Positions 17,746 through 27,740 of a DNA stretch of 64,000 nucleotides are shown here, piece by piece. The stretch spans positions 21,019 through 85,018 of the forward strand of contig JAFRWY010000080.1 in assembly GCA_017437905.1 (NCBI GenBank). The letters are read 5' to 3'. Within the stretch, counting starts at the first letter, position 1, and each line of letters opens with the position of its first letter. Below the pieces are notes generated by a model. It ran no database searches, was not told where the DNA came from, and saw only the letters and a list, made by a program, of their open reading frames with translations. The DNA is from Eubacterium sp. GTDB taxonomy: Bacteria; Bacillota; Clostridia; Lachnospirales; Lachnospiraceae. The position numbers and the translations under genes were made by a program.

Positions 17746-19599
17746 TTATGATCTTCGCTTATGATCCTTCGTTACTTTCTTTCCGATTCTTTTATTCTCA
17801 TACATGGTCTGATCCGCACGCCGGATCGTATCCTCTACCGACTGGTCGGTCTCCGGATCGTACACCGCAATACCCAGGGAGATATGGACCTCGTCCCATT
17901 CATTCTCCGCCAGAGCACAGAGTTCCTTCCGCCGACGGTAGAAGGACTTGACCAGTCCCTCCATGCTCCGGAAGTCCTCATCCTCCAGAACCACGGCGAA
18001 TTCATCACCGCCGAGACGGAACACCGGACTGTGACGGAAAACATGACAGATCAGACGGCTGGCTCCCTTCAGGTAGACATCTCCCTTGTCATGCCCGTAC
18101 ACATCATTTACCTTCTTCAGGTTATCGCAATCCAGCATACCGATGGCGAAATCAAAATCGCCCGTTTTATCCAGACGCTTCTGAAGATTCTGTATATATT
18201 CATCAAATACTGATGATCACACAATCCGCCTTACCGGCTGCCACCCCGTCCAGACCTGCCGGCGTATCATCGAAATACTCGATCTTCCATCCAGGATAAT
18301 GATCCTTCAGAAAGGTCTCATAATTCGTATTTCCCCGGTTGACCGCAACGGTCACTTCCTTCTTCTTCAGGAATTCCTTCTTCTCGTCCTCCCGTACCAC
18401 CGCATCCATTTCCGTCGTCATCAGTGCCGGGGTCAGCGCAACCCCCACCTGCTCGGCGTCATAGGGTGTGAGATTCGAAGGGAACATACAGTCCACTTCG
18501 CCGGATTTTACCGCCTCAAGAGCTTCCGCCGATGTGGCATAGCAGACCGGTTCAAATGTGATCCCGGCATTTTCAATATTCGTGGCCGCATAGAACAGGG
18601 CATCCTTCAGGGCACCGGTCAGTTCTCCCGTGGAAGGATCCTTCGCGCAGAACGCCAGATAGTTATCCTGATATGCCACACGGATCTTGTTGTCATGTGC
18701 CTCCAGCCATTCCAGTTCTTCGGGTGAAAGATAATTGTTATTTCCCGAATTCCGGAGGTACTTGTCATAGAGCTGCTCATTATAATAGATATTCTCGTCC
18801 TGGATCCTGCTCATGGCCTCATCCAGCTGTTTTAACAGTTCCGGTTTTCCCTTATTGAAACCGAAATAATAATCCGAGGAGCCCACCTTCCAGACCGGTT
18901 TCGTATTCGTGGCGTCACCGAAGGAATCCAGCATGACATAGGCATCCATCTCTCCGTCCTGCAGCATCTGCAGGGCCTTCTCCTGATCCACGTTAAGCTC
19001 CGTCAGATCTACATCGATCCCGTGCATCTTCTCCCAGTCCAGGAAAAGATCCTTCATGATACTGTCACGGTCAACGCCGACCGTCTTCCCGATCAGCGTT
19101 CGCGGATCATCCGCATCGATCTCCTGATTCTTCGGAGATATAAAGACATAATAAGACTCCGTTCCCATGGCAAGTGACGAATACGCGATGGATCTGGCAC
19201 GCTCTTCCGTATAGGATACGTCACTGAGCATGTCGATCTCGCCCTTCATCAGCATTTCCAGAAGCTCTGGCCAGGTTCCTTCCACATATTCATACTCCCA
19301 GCCGGTATAGGCAGCGACCTTCCGCTGGTATTCATATCCGTAACCGGAACGCCTGCCGGAGGCATCCATGTGATGGAACTTCGACTCATACCAGCCGACC
19401 CGGATCTTCGTCTTCTCCTTCGCAGCCGTGGTAAGAGCATTCTCCGTTGTCCCGGTGGTGGACCCGGTCTCTTCTGCGTTCGCATGGAATGACCTCACCA
19501 GTCCGCCAAACAGCAGCACGGCAACAAAGATGAGGTTCCAAAACCGCCTCCTTTGAAGGAACCAAATATTTTTTTCCCGTGATCACGTACGGAATGCAT
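17746..19599 (-). pseudogene. Decayed sensor diguanylate cyclase (two SBP_bac_3 domains plus GGDEF)
   Basis: Reading 19599 to 18203 gives two solute-binding domains (IRVGWYESKFHHMDASG, then IRVAYQDNYLAFCAKD); reading 18210 to 17746 gives a GGDEF domain with intact FRLGGDEFAVVL. Two lesions separate them from a working gene. An A7 tract at 19575-19569 is one base short of joining the ATG at 19599 (GAGAGGAAA upstream) to the signal peptide RRRFWNLIFVAVLLFGG. At 18203 the second SBP domain stops inside ADCVIISI, and the sequence continues in another frame as VFDEYIQNLQKRL, already inside the GGDEF fold, so the rest of the SBP lobe, the membrane helix and the GGDEF start are deleted. Confidence 0.8.
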
Positions 19600-19648
19600 A
19601 CCGTTTCCTCTCTTAACACTTCCGCAGTTCTAAACAGCCGTAACGTAT

Positions 19649-19654
19649 ATTATA
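19649..19654 (-). promoter_or_regulatory. -10 box of the decayed sensor cyclase
   Basis: TATAAT on the minus strand, 50 bases ahead of the ATG at 19599. No clear -35 box is seen. Confidence 0.45.
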
Positions 19655-19716
19655 ACACAAATCAGGGCCTGTGATAGTTCTTTTTTATTGACTGTCTTCA
19701 TTTCTTCGTTCCGATG

Positions 19717-22035
19717 CTAGAAGAATTCAGACAGCGGAATACCGTTCTGCTCCTTCATATCCTGATTGATCTTCTCTGTTTCCCGAATATACTCTTCCCT
19801 TGAAATCTGGATTGTTTCCAGCTTTTCGCCATTCTCATCGTAAGTTGTTTTATAAAACTCCGCAGTATCATCAATTTCATAATCCGGCGTTGTATTGTAT
19901 GCTACATACGTCTGCATCCGGTCATTTTTCACCTTGCACAGAAGATCCGCGCCTCCATCATCGTATATATGAAAATCTCCGGAATTCTGTTCAACCATCC
20001 CCATCCCAGGATAAGGAATTGCAAATATTGTTTTATACGCCCCATTTTCTTCGGAATAAATTGCATTTATAAAGTCATTATCCCTGAAAATAAGCAATTC
20101 ATCCATTCCGTCACCGGTGATATCCCGAAACTCATAGGAATCCCCATCGGAACTAAGCCCGCCATTCCAGATAGTGATATTCTGTCTCTCACACTCCTCT
20201 CTCAGTTCTGTAAGCCTTTCATACGCCTTTCCCGACTCTTCAGAACCACCATATGCGGTTTCTTCCAGTTCAGAATACTCATAGATAAGCTCCATCAGTT
20301 TCCGGTACCTTTCTTTGTTATCCGCTCCCCTGAACCTGTCCGGATCCACCCGGCGCAGTGCCTCCTCAACGGACAGCTTTGCATTTACCATGCAGTATTC
20401 ACCCTGTGTATTTGCTGATGTTTTATTGTCACGTACCTTATAAATACTGTTCTTGCTGTCACATACAATCTTCTTTACCTCAGCCCCGGATAATCCCGGA
20501 TCCGCTCCCCATACCAATGAACAAACTCCCGAAACGATCGGTGCTGACATGGATGTACCATCTTTATTCTGATACTTCTTATCTCCATACACGGTGCTCC
20601 AAATTCTCTGTCCGGGTGCACAGATATCAACAGCAGTCCCTGCATTTGACCATTCGGTCATTTCATAATACGACCCGGTGCCTTCGTTTTTCCGGGTACA
20701 CTCCGATGCTCCGACAATTATAATACGGTCAAGAATATCATCCTTACCTAAGGTTCCTTCAAAGCAGTTTTCCCGCGTCACCGAAGAAAAGTAACCATTG
20801 TAACATGCGTCAATTCCTTTCCCGTTATTTGCGCCGTTTCCCGCAGACTGTACGATCAGGAAATCATATCCTCTTTCTCTCAGTTTCGCCAGTTGTCTTG
20901 ATATACGTTTGGAGATTCCGTCATAATCAATGCGCCTTTTTTCAATATCTCCCTTACTGTCGGTTTCCGGTCCTCGAAACCCAAACGAACAGTTTATGAT
21001 CTTCGCACCGTTTGTCACCAGATAACATACCCTGTTACCCATGGCAGTATTACTGTTGTTTACACCCGACACCGCATCTCCCAGGGCTTCATCACGGATT
21101 TCACTCGAAAAGCTTAAATACAGGATATCCGCATTCCCCGCCACTCCGCACATTCCGAACTCATTTTCATTTGCTGCGATGATTCCCGTAACATGCGTGG
21201 CGTGACAAGTTACTCCAGGGCTCTCATTTCCTTTAATCTCGGGTTCCGTCTGGCATACCACCCTTCCTTTCAGATCTTCATGCTCCTGATACATTCCATC
21301 ATCCAGTACCCCCACCATTACCCGTGCCAGTTCATCCTTATACTCCCAGGCGCCCCTGGCTTCTATTGCTTCCATATACCAGTTATTTCCAGCCGGCTCC
21401 GTTTCATCCCATTCTTCCTTTTTACCGGAATCACTCCATGGATCTGTGGGCGTATACTCATCATCCACTGTCTCAAAGAAATACTCCGGTTCACAGAGTT
21501 CTACTCCTTTTTCTTTTTCGATTTCTGACGACAGCGTTTTCAGCGAAGACAGATTTCCTTTTTCCACGCGAAGATAGACCTCGTCTACCATATCATTCTG
21601 ACCCGCGACCGATAGTCCATACTTTTTCATTATCGTCTTTTTTTCATCAACCGAAATGTCCCCGGAAAAGCAGACCACCAGGATATCATTTGCATATACA
21701 GCCTTTGTTGCCGCATCTTCCTCAATACTGTTATCCGTTAAATAAGGATCGGACTCCGGAATCTCATCCGGATGAAATTCAAATGCATCGATATCCGTAT
21801 CCTCAGCCGTTCCGGTTGATTCAGTTGATTCGGTTGATTCGGTTGTGTTATCCGTATCGGTCTCCTCCGTTCCCGTTGTTGTAAAAAAACCCCTTTTCCG
21901 ACCGTTTTTCTTCCCTTTTCCGGAAATAAGCAGCACACAAAGCAGGATCATTAATAACACCGAAAACACGGAAACCAGTATAATGATCAGTTCCTTTTTT
22001 TGTTTCTTCTGTTTTCCCCGCATATCGTTTTTCAT
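19717..22035 (-). CDS. Membrane-anchored subtilisin-like (S8) protease
   Basis: About 772 residues. An N-terminal helix (LIIILVSVFSVLLMILLCVL) anchors an extracellular protein; a Thr/Ser/Glu-rich linker with TEST-type repeats follows. A propeptide-like section (VYLRVEKGNLSSLKTL) precedes the S8 domain with Asp near 243 (GVLDDGMY), His near 278 (CHATHVTGII) and Ser near 494 (DGTSMSAPIVSGV). The C-terminal 200 residues carry a calcium-type or FG-GAP-like motif (DITGDGMDELLIF). No wall-binding repeats. The ATG at 22035 is preferred, with GGGAGG about 13 bases upstream; a GTG at 22047 is too close to that site. Its base composition is more AT-rich than its neighbours, which may reflect transfer. 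Confidence 0.9.
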   Translation of the reverse strand: MKNDMRGKQKKQKKELIIILVSVFSVLLMILLCVLLISGKGKKNGRKRGFFTTTGTEETDTDNTTESTESTESTGTAEDTDIDAFEFHPDEIPESDPYLTDNSIEEDAATKAVYANDILVVCFSGDISVDEKKTIMKKYGLSVAGQNDMVDEVYLRVEKGNLSSLKTLSSEIEKEKGVELCEPEYFFETVDDEYTPTDPWSDSGKKEEWDETEPAGNNWYMEAIEARGAWEYKDELARVMVGVLDDGMYQEHEDLKGRVVCQTEPEIKGNESPGVTCHATHVTGIIAANENEFGMCGVAGNADILYLSFSSEIRDEALGDAVSGVNNSNTAMGNRVCYLVTNGAKIINCSFGFRGPETDSKGDIEKRRIDYDGISKRISRQLAKLRERGYDFLIVQSAGNGANNGKGIDACYNGYFSSVTRENCFEGTLGKDDILDRIIIVGASECTRKNEGTGSYYEMTEWSNAGTAVDICAPGQRIWSTVYGDKKYQNKDGTSMSAPIVSGVCSLVWGADPGLSGAEVKKIVCDSKNSIYKVRDNKTSANTQGEYCMVNAKLSVEEALRRVDPDRFRGADNKERYRKLMELIYEYSELEETAYGGSEESGKAYERLTELREECERQNITIWNGGLSSDGDSYEFRDITGDGMDELLIFRDNDFINAIYSEENGAYKTIFAIPYPGMGMVEQNSGDFHIYDDGGADLLCKVKNDRMQTYVAYNTTPDYEIDDTAEFYKTTYDENGEKLETIQISREEYIRETEKINQDMKEQNGIPLSEFF

Positions 22036-22135
22036 ATTTTCGATCACACCTCCCCTTCCGTTTTCATTTTGCGGTATTCATATCGTTATTGTAGCACATA
22101 CTCCTTCCTGAAGAAACCTGAGAAATACCACCGGC

Positions 22136-22163
22136 TTGACATTTCCCCCATATAGTGTATAAT
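22136..22163 (+). promoter_or_regulatory. Sigma-A promoter of the lipoprotein gene
   Basis: TTGACA (22136-22141) and TATAAT (22158-22163), both perfect, with a 16-base spacer, 47 bases before the start codon. Confidence 0.85.
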
Positions 22164-22210
22164 CCCTCGATGATGAAGGTTCACATCGGATCATAAGGAG
22201 GGAAATGATC

Positions 22211-22768
22211 ATGAAGAAGAAAATCACGCTTGTTCTTGCGGCTGTTTGTGTATGCGCGTCTCTTACCGCATGCGGCGGAAGCAGCGACAGCACGTCCGCT
22301 CCGGGGACAGAAGCAGCCCCTGCTACCGAGACAGTAACAGAAGCAGCAACCAGCGCTCCGGCATCGGGAATTACCATCGCTTCCACGGAAACCTGGGGAG
22401 ACATTACAGTCGGGATTCCCGACGGATGGAAGTTCCGGAAGGGCGATGCATTTGATGAAAATGATACCCGCTACTGCTCGGTAAAGAAGTCCGACTTCTC
22501 CTACTTTGATATTAAGATGGAGACCGAGGATGTGATGAAGAAGCAGTACGAATACAACAAGAACACCTACACCAACGAGCAGATCGACGTGTCCGGCAAG
22601 GTGGGTGAGATCGACTGGACCGGCTTCCAGTACAGCGATGGCTGGGGCGGCTACGGATTCGAGCTGTATGCGACCGCAAGCGGAAAGCCCGTTCGCGTAT
22701 CCGGCTGCGGCTTCAAGTTCGACAGTCCGGAAGCAAAGGCGGTTCTTGAGTCCCTTAAGATCAAATAA
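22211..22768 (+). CDS. Small secreted lipoprotein of unknown function
   Basis: 185 residues with a lipoprotein signal peptide (KKKITLVLAAVCVCASLTAC; lipobox LTAC), a Ser/Thr/Ala/Glu-rich linker and a mature domain beginning TWGDITVGIPDGWKFRKGD. The domain resembles other short Clostridial lipoproteins; a broken relative with the same overall plan (lipobox, TEA-rich linker, domain opening on VEYGIPVGW) is at 40982-41683. I do not know the function. ATG at 22211 is 9 bases after AAGGAGG; the ATG at 22205 is only 3 bases away. Monocistronic, strong promoter, followed by a long hairpin. Confidence 0.85.
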   Translation: MKKKITLVLAAVCVCASLTACGGSSDSTSAPGTEAAPATETVTEAATSAPASGITIASTETWGDITVGIPDGWKFRKGDAFDENDTRYCSVKKSDFSYFDIKMETEDVMKKQYEYNKNTYTNEQIDVSGKVGEIDWTGFQYSDGWGGYGFELYATASGKPVRVSGCGFKFDSPEAKAVLESLKIK

Positions 22769-22783
22769 CAGGCCATAGAGCAT

Positions 22784-22842
22784 ATACAGAAGGAAGGTAC
22801 AAATGCCGTGTTTCCACAGGCAAATGTACCTTCCTTCTGTAT
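22784..22842. repeat. 18-bp perfect inverted repeat with a second inner stem
   Basis: ATACAGAAGGAAGGTACA (22784-22801) is the exact reverse complement of 22825-22842. The 23-base loop holds a second stem (TGCC-GTG with CAC-A-GGCA). It begins 16 bases after the lipoprotein stop and has no T tract. It may act as a 3' UTR hairpin, convergent terminator or remnant of a small palindromic element. Confidence 0.8.
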
Positions 22843-22928
22843 ACGTTGGTTCTTCGACAGCCGTTCGGCTAATGTACATAATAAAGTGTGCGTACGAAAT
22901 AAAAAAGCCCTCTTTCCGAACCAGTCTC

Positions 22929-24077
22929 CTATTCCCCGGGTTCATGACAGACTCCGTATTCATCCACGATGTTGAGCCCGAATATGCAGTTTCTGGCCAG
23001 ATGGCCGTCCTTACAGAAGTAGACCCTTGTCCCTTCAATCTCCTGCCAGCCGAGAGCCAGGCTCCCGGTCTCCGGATCAAAGTAAAATCTCTGCCAGTCC
23101 TCTTCGTACCACCCAAGTGTCATCTTCCTGTCCGGACCAAAATGAACCCGTACTCCTTCCAGCGTCTGCCAGCCCGGTTCTCCCCAGGGAAGATCTCCTT
23201 CCGCATCCGGCAGAGGGATCACGTACATATACGACGGCCCCTCCGAAGTCACACGGGTAAGATCGATGGACGTATTCATATGTACACCGCTGTGATAGGT
23301 TCCCGCCGCATGGTACATCTGATGCACCCCGTCCGCGTCCTTCCCGGCATAGATCCCGAAATGGCAGTCCCAGCCGTCGGAGGGCCAGAAGAAAAGGATA
23401 TATCCCTCTCTCACCTTCCCGGTCCGTTCCGCTTCCGTAAGCGCCGCCTGCATGGCATCCGAATCCTTCGTTTCTCCGAGGAAATACACCTTTGTTCCTT
23501 CCGGAGCATCCGATCCCTCCGATGCCTTCTCAGGTTCCATATAGTAGTACCAGCCGGTTCCGTCGGTAAAGCTCCCGCCCCGCGACAGGGGGCGGTAGAA
23601 TTCCTTCATCTTCGTCAGGGCATCCTCCGCGCCGCCCCCATTTGCATAATACAGCACGGAAGCCACGAAGCCGGTGCAGTTGTAGCCATAGCCGGTCCGT
23701 TCCCGTCCCACATACTGCCGGCCGCCGTAATTCACACAGGAGGCCGCATCCGCATGGGTAACACTGTATGCGGAGCTGTGATACTTCAGCCCCTCATCCC
23801 AGTTGGCCCGGAGGGTCTCCATCACCGACTGGCGCGTCACCAGATCCATGCCCAGCCTCTTCGTCAGGAACTCTCCTTCCGTAACATCCTCCGTGATCCG
23901 GCAGGTCCATTCCAGGATCCGTCCTTCCACTGTCCGATCCGGTACATTCCCCTTCACGGCTTCGTATGCATCCGAACTTCCGGCAGCCTCCGGCGAGAGC
24001 GCTCCTTCCGACATAAGAAGCGATACGGAAATGACAGCAAGCAGAAAATATATAATTTTCCTCTTCCGTTTTCCCAT
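22929..24077 (-). CDS. Secreted NlpC/P60-like protein with wall-binding repeats
   Basis: 382 residues. Signal peptide KIIYFLLAVISVSLLMSEGA, then a papain-like domain with the putative nucleophile Cys in YNCTGFVASVLYYANG near 170 and His in WDCHFGIYAG near 245, as in NlpC/P60 amidases. The last 80 residues are aromatic repeats (MTLGWYEEDWQRFYFDPETGS, ALGWQEIEGTRVYFCKDGHL) like choline-binding repeats. Probably cuts or binds peptidoglycan peptides. It starts 47 bases after OppC in the same direction, so it may belong to the oligopeptide operon. ATG at 24077 has AAGGGAG upstream; ATG at 24095 lacks one. Confidence 0.8.
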   Translation of the reverse strand: MGKRKRKIIYFLLAVISVSLLMSEGALSPEAAGSSDAYEAVKGNVPDRTVEGRILEWTCRITEDVTEGEFLTKRLGMDLVTRQSVMETLRANWDEGLKYHSSAYSVTHADAASCVNYGGRQYVGRERTGYGYNCTGFVASVLYYANGGGAEDALTKMKEFYRPLSRGGSFTDGTGWYYYMEPEKASEGSDAPEGTKVYFLGETKDSDAMQAALTEAERTGKVREGYILFFWPSDGWDCHFGIYAGKDADGVHQMYHAAGTYHSGVHMNTSIDLTRVTSEGPSYMYVIPLPDAEGDLPWGEPGWQTLEGVRVHFGPDRKMTLGWYEEDWQRFYFDPETGSLALGWQEIEGTRVYFCKDGHLARNCIFGLNIVDEYGVCHEPGE

Positions 24078-24123
24078 GCGTCTCCCTTCCGGCATATGGA
24101 TATTGTTTCATCCGTCTGCCGCT

Positions 24124-25164
24124 CTACTCCGTCGCCTTCTTCAGGCCCTCTGCCACCAGGTGACAGCCCACCATGAGAAGGATCATGATGATGGCTGCGG
24201 GAAGCAGCTTATAGGGATGCAGCAAAGCATTCTGGAAGCCGTCGGAAAGCAGCGTTCCCAGGGAACAGGTGCCTGCGGGCATACCCAGGCCCACGAAGGA
24301 AAGGAATGCCTCCAGGAATACCGCTGCCGGGATACTGAGCATGATCTGCGTTACCAGCTTCCCCAGAATGTTGGGAACGATCTCACGGAAGATGATGTGT
24401 CCGTGACCTGCGCCCATGGTGCGGGCTGCCTGTACGTACTCCAGCTCCTTCACCTTCAGGACCTCGGCTCTTGCGATCAGGCTCATGCTGATCCATCCGG
24501 AGAGCATCAGCGCCAGGATGATGGAACCCATGCCGGGCTCCAGCACCAGCATCAGAAGCGTTACCACAACCAAAGTGGGGATACTTCCGATCACGTCGAT
24601 CACCCGCTGCATGATGATATCCGTCATCCCGCCGAAGTACCCGGAGATGATCCCGTAATTCATGCCTATGATCAGATTGATCACCGTGGCCAGAAGGGCG
24701 ATGATGAGGGAGATCCGAAGTCCCATAAAACACCGGGAGAACATATCTCTTCCCAGAGTATCCGTACCGAAGAGATAGTAGGTATCCGTAATCCCCAGGT
24801 CCTCATATTTGTTTATCTTTTCGCTTCCTGTGGTTTTCGCCATACTCTCGGAGCCGTCCAGGATCCCCATGGATGCAAGCCCCGGAACCCGAGGTGCCAT
24901 ATTGGCCCGGGAAAGGTCCTGCGCATCATAGGCGTGTCCGGAAAGATACGGTCCGATGATGGCAAGGAGGATCAGAAGCCCCAGGATCACAACACCGGCC
25001 ACAGCTGACTTCTGCGCAAAGAAGCGCTTCAGTGTTTCATGCTTCACACCGCCGACAGCTTCCGCTGCAGTGCTGCTCCTTTGCTCCGCGGGAGCGAGGA
25101 CGAAGTCCTCCTGCTGCGGAACATATTCAGTTATACTTTTTTCAACAACTGCTGTTTTTGCCAT
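24124..25164 (-). CDS. oppC: Oligopeptide ABC transporter permease, OppC type
   Basis: 346 residues with a cytoplasmic N-terminus, one helix near 50-70 (AVAGVVILGLLILLAIIG), a large external loop, and five further helices. The EAA loop that docks on the ATPases is AARTMGAGHGHIIFREIVPN. TDTLGRDMFSR is a typical OppC/DppC signature. SD AGGAAGGGGG precedes the ATG by 10 bases. Pairs with the OppB 18 bases upstream. Confidence 0.92.
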   Translation of the reverse strand: MAKTAVVEKSITEYVPQQEDFVLAPAEQRSSTAAEAVGGVKHETLKRFFAQKSAVAGVVILGLLILLAIIGPYLSGHAYDAQDLSRANMAPRVPGLASMGILDGSESMAKTTGSEKINKYEDLGITDTYYLFGTDTLGRDMFSRCFMGLRISLIIALLATVINLIIGMNYGIISGYFGGMTDIIMQRVIDVIGSIPTLVVVTLLMLVLEPGMGSIILALMLSGWISMSLIARAEVLKVKELEYVQAARTMGAGHGHIIFREIVPNILGKLVTQIMLSIPAAVFLEAFLSFVGLGMPAGTCSLGTLLSDGFQNALLHPYKLLPAAIIMILLMVGCHLVAEGLKKATE

Positions 25165-25182
25165 AGTCCTTCCACCCCCTTC

Positions 25183-26118
25183 CTATTCCGGTTTCCCACC
25201 GAGACGAACTCTCGGATCGATCACGCAGTACAAAATGTCCAGAATCAGCATCACCACGATATAGATGGCTGAGTAGACGAAGCTGAGCGCGATCACCACA
25301 CTGTAGTCATTGGCGCTGATGGCGTTGGTCAGAAGTCCGCCGACGCCGGGGATCGAGAACATCTGCTCGATCACCAGGGAGCCGGTGAGAAGCCCCACCA
25401 GCAGGCCTGCCATCACGGTGATGACGGGCATCAGTGAGTTCTTCAGGATATACTTCAGGATGATGGTCCGGTTGGACAGCCCCTGGCACCGGGCCAGAAG
25501 CACGTAGTCGGACTTCATCACATCGCTTGCCTCCGCCTTGGCAAACCGCGCGATCACGGCCATAACTCCGAGGCTCATGGCCACCACCGGCATGACCGAG
25601 GAGGCTACCGGTGCCCGGAAGTCGTAGAGCAGCGGGAACAGCGCACTCTTATATCCGAGGAAATAAGAGAAGCACATGGCGAAGAGGTACGAGGGGATTG
25701 CGATCCCCAGCAGTGTCAGCAGGTTGTAGAAAAACTTTAAGATCCTGCTCTTAAAAAATGCAGTCAGGAAGCCCAGCAACAGGCCCGCCAGGGTTCCCAG
25801 AACCATGCTGAAGAAACCGATCTTCATGGTGATGGGGAACCGGTTTGCCAGAAGCTCCGTGATCGGAGTGTTGGGTGACAGGGAGTAGCTGACCCCAAGA
25901 TCCCCCCTCAGCATATTTCCGAGATAGTTAAAGAACTGAATGATCACCGGCTTATCCAGTCCGTACTTTTCCTTCAACTGTGCCACCTGGTCCGGCGAAA
26001 GCTTCTCGTCATTGAACGGTGACCCGGGCATGAACTGTAGCAGAAGAAACAGGACGAGGAGGATCACAAAGAGGGTGATCACGGAAATAATCAGACGTTT
26101 CGCGATATATCTTCCCAT
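25183..26118 (-). CDS. oppB: Oligopeptide ABC transporter permease, OppB type
   Basis: 311 residues, six predicted helices. N-terminal RYIAKRLIISVITLFVILLV and the PGSPFNDE periplasmic motif are characteristic of OppB/DppB. The EAA loop is LLARCQGLSNRTIILKYILKN. The ATG at 26118 overlaps the OppA stop (TGATG) and has AAGGAGGTGG upstream, so translation is coupled to OppA. Confidence 0.93.
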   Translation of the reverse strand: MGRYIAKRLIISVITLFVILLVLFLLLQFMPGSPFNDEKLSPDQVAQLKEKYGLDKPVIIQFFNYLGNMLRGDLGVSYSLSPNTPITELLANRFPITMKIGFFSMVLGTLAGLLLGFLTAFFKSRILKFFYNLLTLLGIAIPSYLFAMCFSYFLGYKSALFPLLYDFRAPVASSVMPVVAMSLGVMAVIARFAKAEASDVMKSDYVLLARCQGLSNRTIILKYILKNSLMPVITVMAGLLVGLLTGSLVIEQMFSIPGVGGLLTNAISANDYSVVIALSFVYSAIYIVVMLILDILYCVIDPRVRLGGKPE

Positions 26119-27740
26119 CACTCCACCTCCTTAGAAAGACCTGTCAGGATGCAGCCGATTCCCGTGGGAGTGATCTGGAACCCCGTAATATTCTTTCGGA
26201 TCAGATACGACCTCCCCCTGGTGTAGAGCGGGATCAGGGCCGCGTCGTCCATCAGCATGTCCTCAGCCTTATGCATCAGTTCATCCCGTTCGGACGAGTC
26301 CTGTACTCCTATGGTGTTCTGAATCTTCTCGTACAGTGCGTCATACTCCGGATTGTTATAGCTTTCCTTGCTCTCCGTGGAGATAAACAGCGCCAGGAAG
26401 GCTGTCGGATCCGCATAGTCAGCCACCCAGCCGGTGTAGAGCATGTCATATCCGCCCTTGATTCTGGTCGAATTGGCTTCCTTCGCTGTCAGGAGCTTAA
26501 GTTCTATGGTAAGCCCCGGAAGGTTCTTCTCCAGCTGGGACTTGATTGCCTCTATAAAGTTGTTGGCCCCGGATGCCGCAGAGAGGTTCAGGGTGATGCT
26601 CGAAACACCAAGGTCACTGAGGCCCTTCTGCCAGTATTCCCTGGCCTTTCCGGGGTCATAGGATGCCAGCTCCGCATATTGCTTCTCATCCCCGGAGAAA
26701 TCACTTCCGTCCGACTGTCTGTAATACCCCGGAGGGCTTACACGCTCCAGCGGGGCGAACCCGGTCCGAAGAAGATTCTTTACGATATCCTCCCGGTCGA
26801 TACTCTTCTGGATCGCCATGCGGATATTCTTGTTTGCAAGGGCAGTGCATGTCTTTACGTTCAGGTTCAGATAAAACATGGACGCGGTCCCGAAGTCTAT
26901 CAGCTCCGGATCTCCCTCCGCCAGCTCTGCCAGCTCTCCGGACACCGTTACCATATCCATATAGCCCGCTTCATAGCTCATCAGCCCCTGCTGTGCATTT
27001 GCAACCACCTGCAGATTTATTCCTGTGACCGTGATATCCTCCGTGTCCACAAAGTATGGGTTCTTTGTGAAGTGGATCTGCATGGCCAGAGGCTCATACC
27101 GGTCCATGATGTAAGGTCCGCAGGAAAGTATGGTGGTATCGCTGTTTGCATAGTCATCCCCCACCGAATGATAGAAATCCTCATTGCAGGGGGTGAAGTT
27201 ACATATGGTGACCAGGGCGGTGAAATAGGGACACGGAATCTCCAGCTCCACCACGAAGGTTCTGTCATCCGGTGCAGAGACCCCCAGTTCACTGACCGGC
27301 ATCTGTCCCGAAGTCACCTCCAACGCGTTTTTGATGGTACAGCTGTCCGTCAGAAGATAGACCGAATTGCTTCCCACATCCGGGTCCGCCAGCCGCTGAA
27401 ATCCAAAGACAAAATCCGCGGCGGTCAGCGGACGGCCGTCGCTCCATTTCAGCCCTTCCTTCAGATGGAAGGTGTAGGTCTTTCCGTCCTCCGAAACATC
27501 AAAGCTCTCGGCCAGAACCGGTATAAGCTCCCGCTCCGCATTGTATCCGTAGAGCCCTGCGGTGAAGAAGGAACCAACGAAGCCTGCGTTCGTATCTGCC
27601 ATCAGCTGCGGATCTATGGTTACAGGAGCTGCTTCAATCGCGATACTCACCTCCTGCTCCTGGTCTGATGTCTTTTTACATCCTCCCAGCATCCCGATCA
27701 GAAGCAACACTGCAAGAAAGAGTGATATTCTTTTCTTCAT
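26118..27740 (-). CDS. oppA: Oligopeptide-binding lipoprotein, OppA type
   Basis: 540 residues. Lipoprotein signal (SLFLAVLLLIGMLGGC) followed by an SBP_bac_5 domain: FDVSEDGKTYTFHLKEGLKW and DPTAFLALFIS are family landmarks. It captures peptides outside the membrane for OppB/OppC. The ATG overlaps the OppF stop by 4 bases (ATGA) with AAAGGAG upstream. Peptide preference cannot be read from sequence. Confidence 0.93.
   Translation of the reverse strand: MKKRISLFLAVLLLIGMLGGCKKTSDQEQEVSIAIEAAPVTIDPQLMADTNAGFVGSFFTAGLYGYNAERELIPVLAESFDVSEDGKTYTFHLKEGLKWSDGRPLTAADFVFGFQRLADPDVGSNSVYLLTDSCTIKNALEVTSGQMPVSELGVSAPDDRTFVVELEIPCPYFTALVTICNFTPCNEDFYHSVGDDYANSDTTILSCGPYIMDRYEPLAMQIHFTKNPYFVDTEDITVTGINLQVVANAQQGLMSYEAGYMDMVTVSGELAELAEGDPELIDFGTASMFYLNLNVKTCTALANKNIRMAIQKSIDREDIVKNLLRTGFAPLERVSPPGYYRQSDGSDFSGDEKQYAELASYDPGKAREYWQKGLSDLGVSSITLNLSAASGANNFIEAIKSQLEKNLPGLTIELKLLTAKEANSTRIKGGYDMLYTGWVADYADPTAFLALFISTESKESYNNPEYDALYEKIQNTIGVQDSSERDELMHKAEDMLMDDAALIPLYTRGRSYLIRKNITGFQITPTGIGCILTGLSKEVE

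Noticed and set aside
18203-19519. A complete SBP-type gene starting at GTG 19519
   Set aside because: That start cuts the signal peptide in half and has no ribosome-binding site; the upstream ATG with one extra A in the A7 tract explains the sequence better.
22803-25008. Plus-strand frames of 457 and 401 codons opposite NlpC/P60 and OppC
   Set aside because: Composition is shadow-like and the minus-strand genes are unambiguous.
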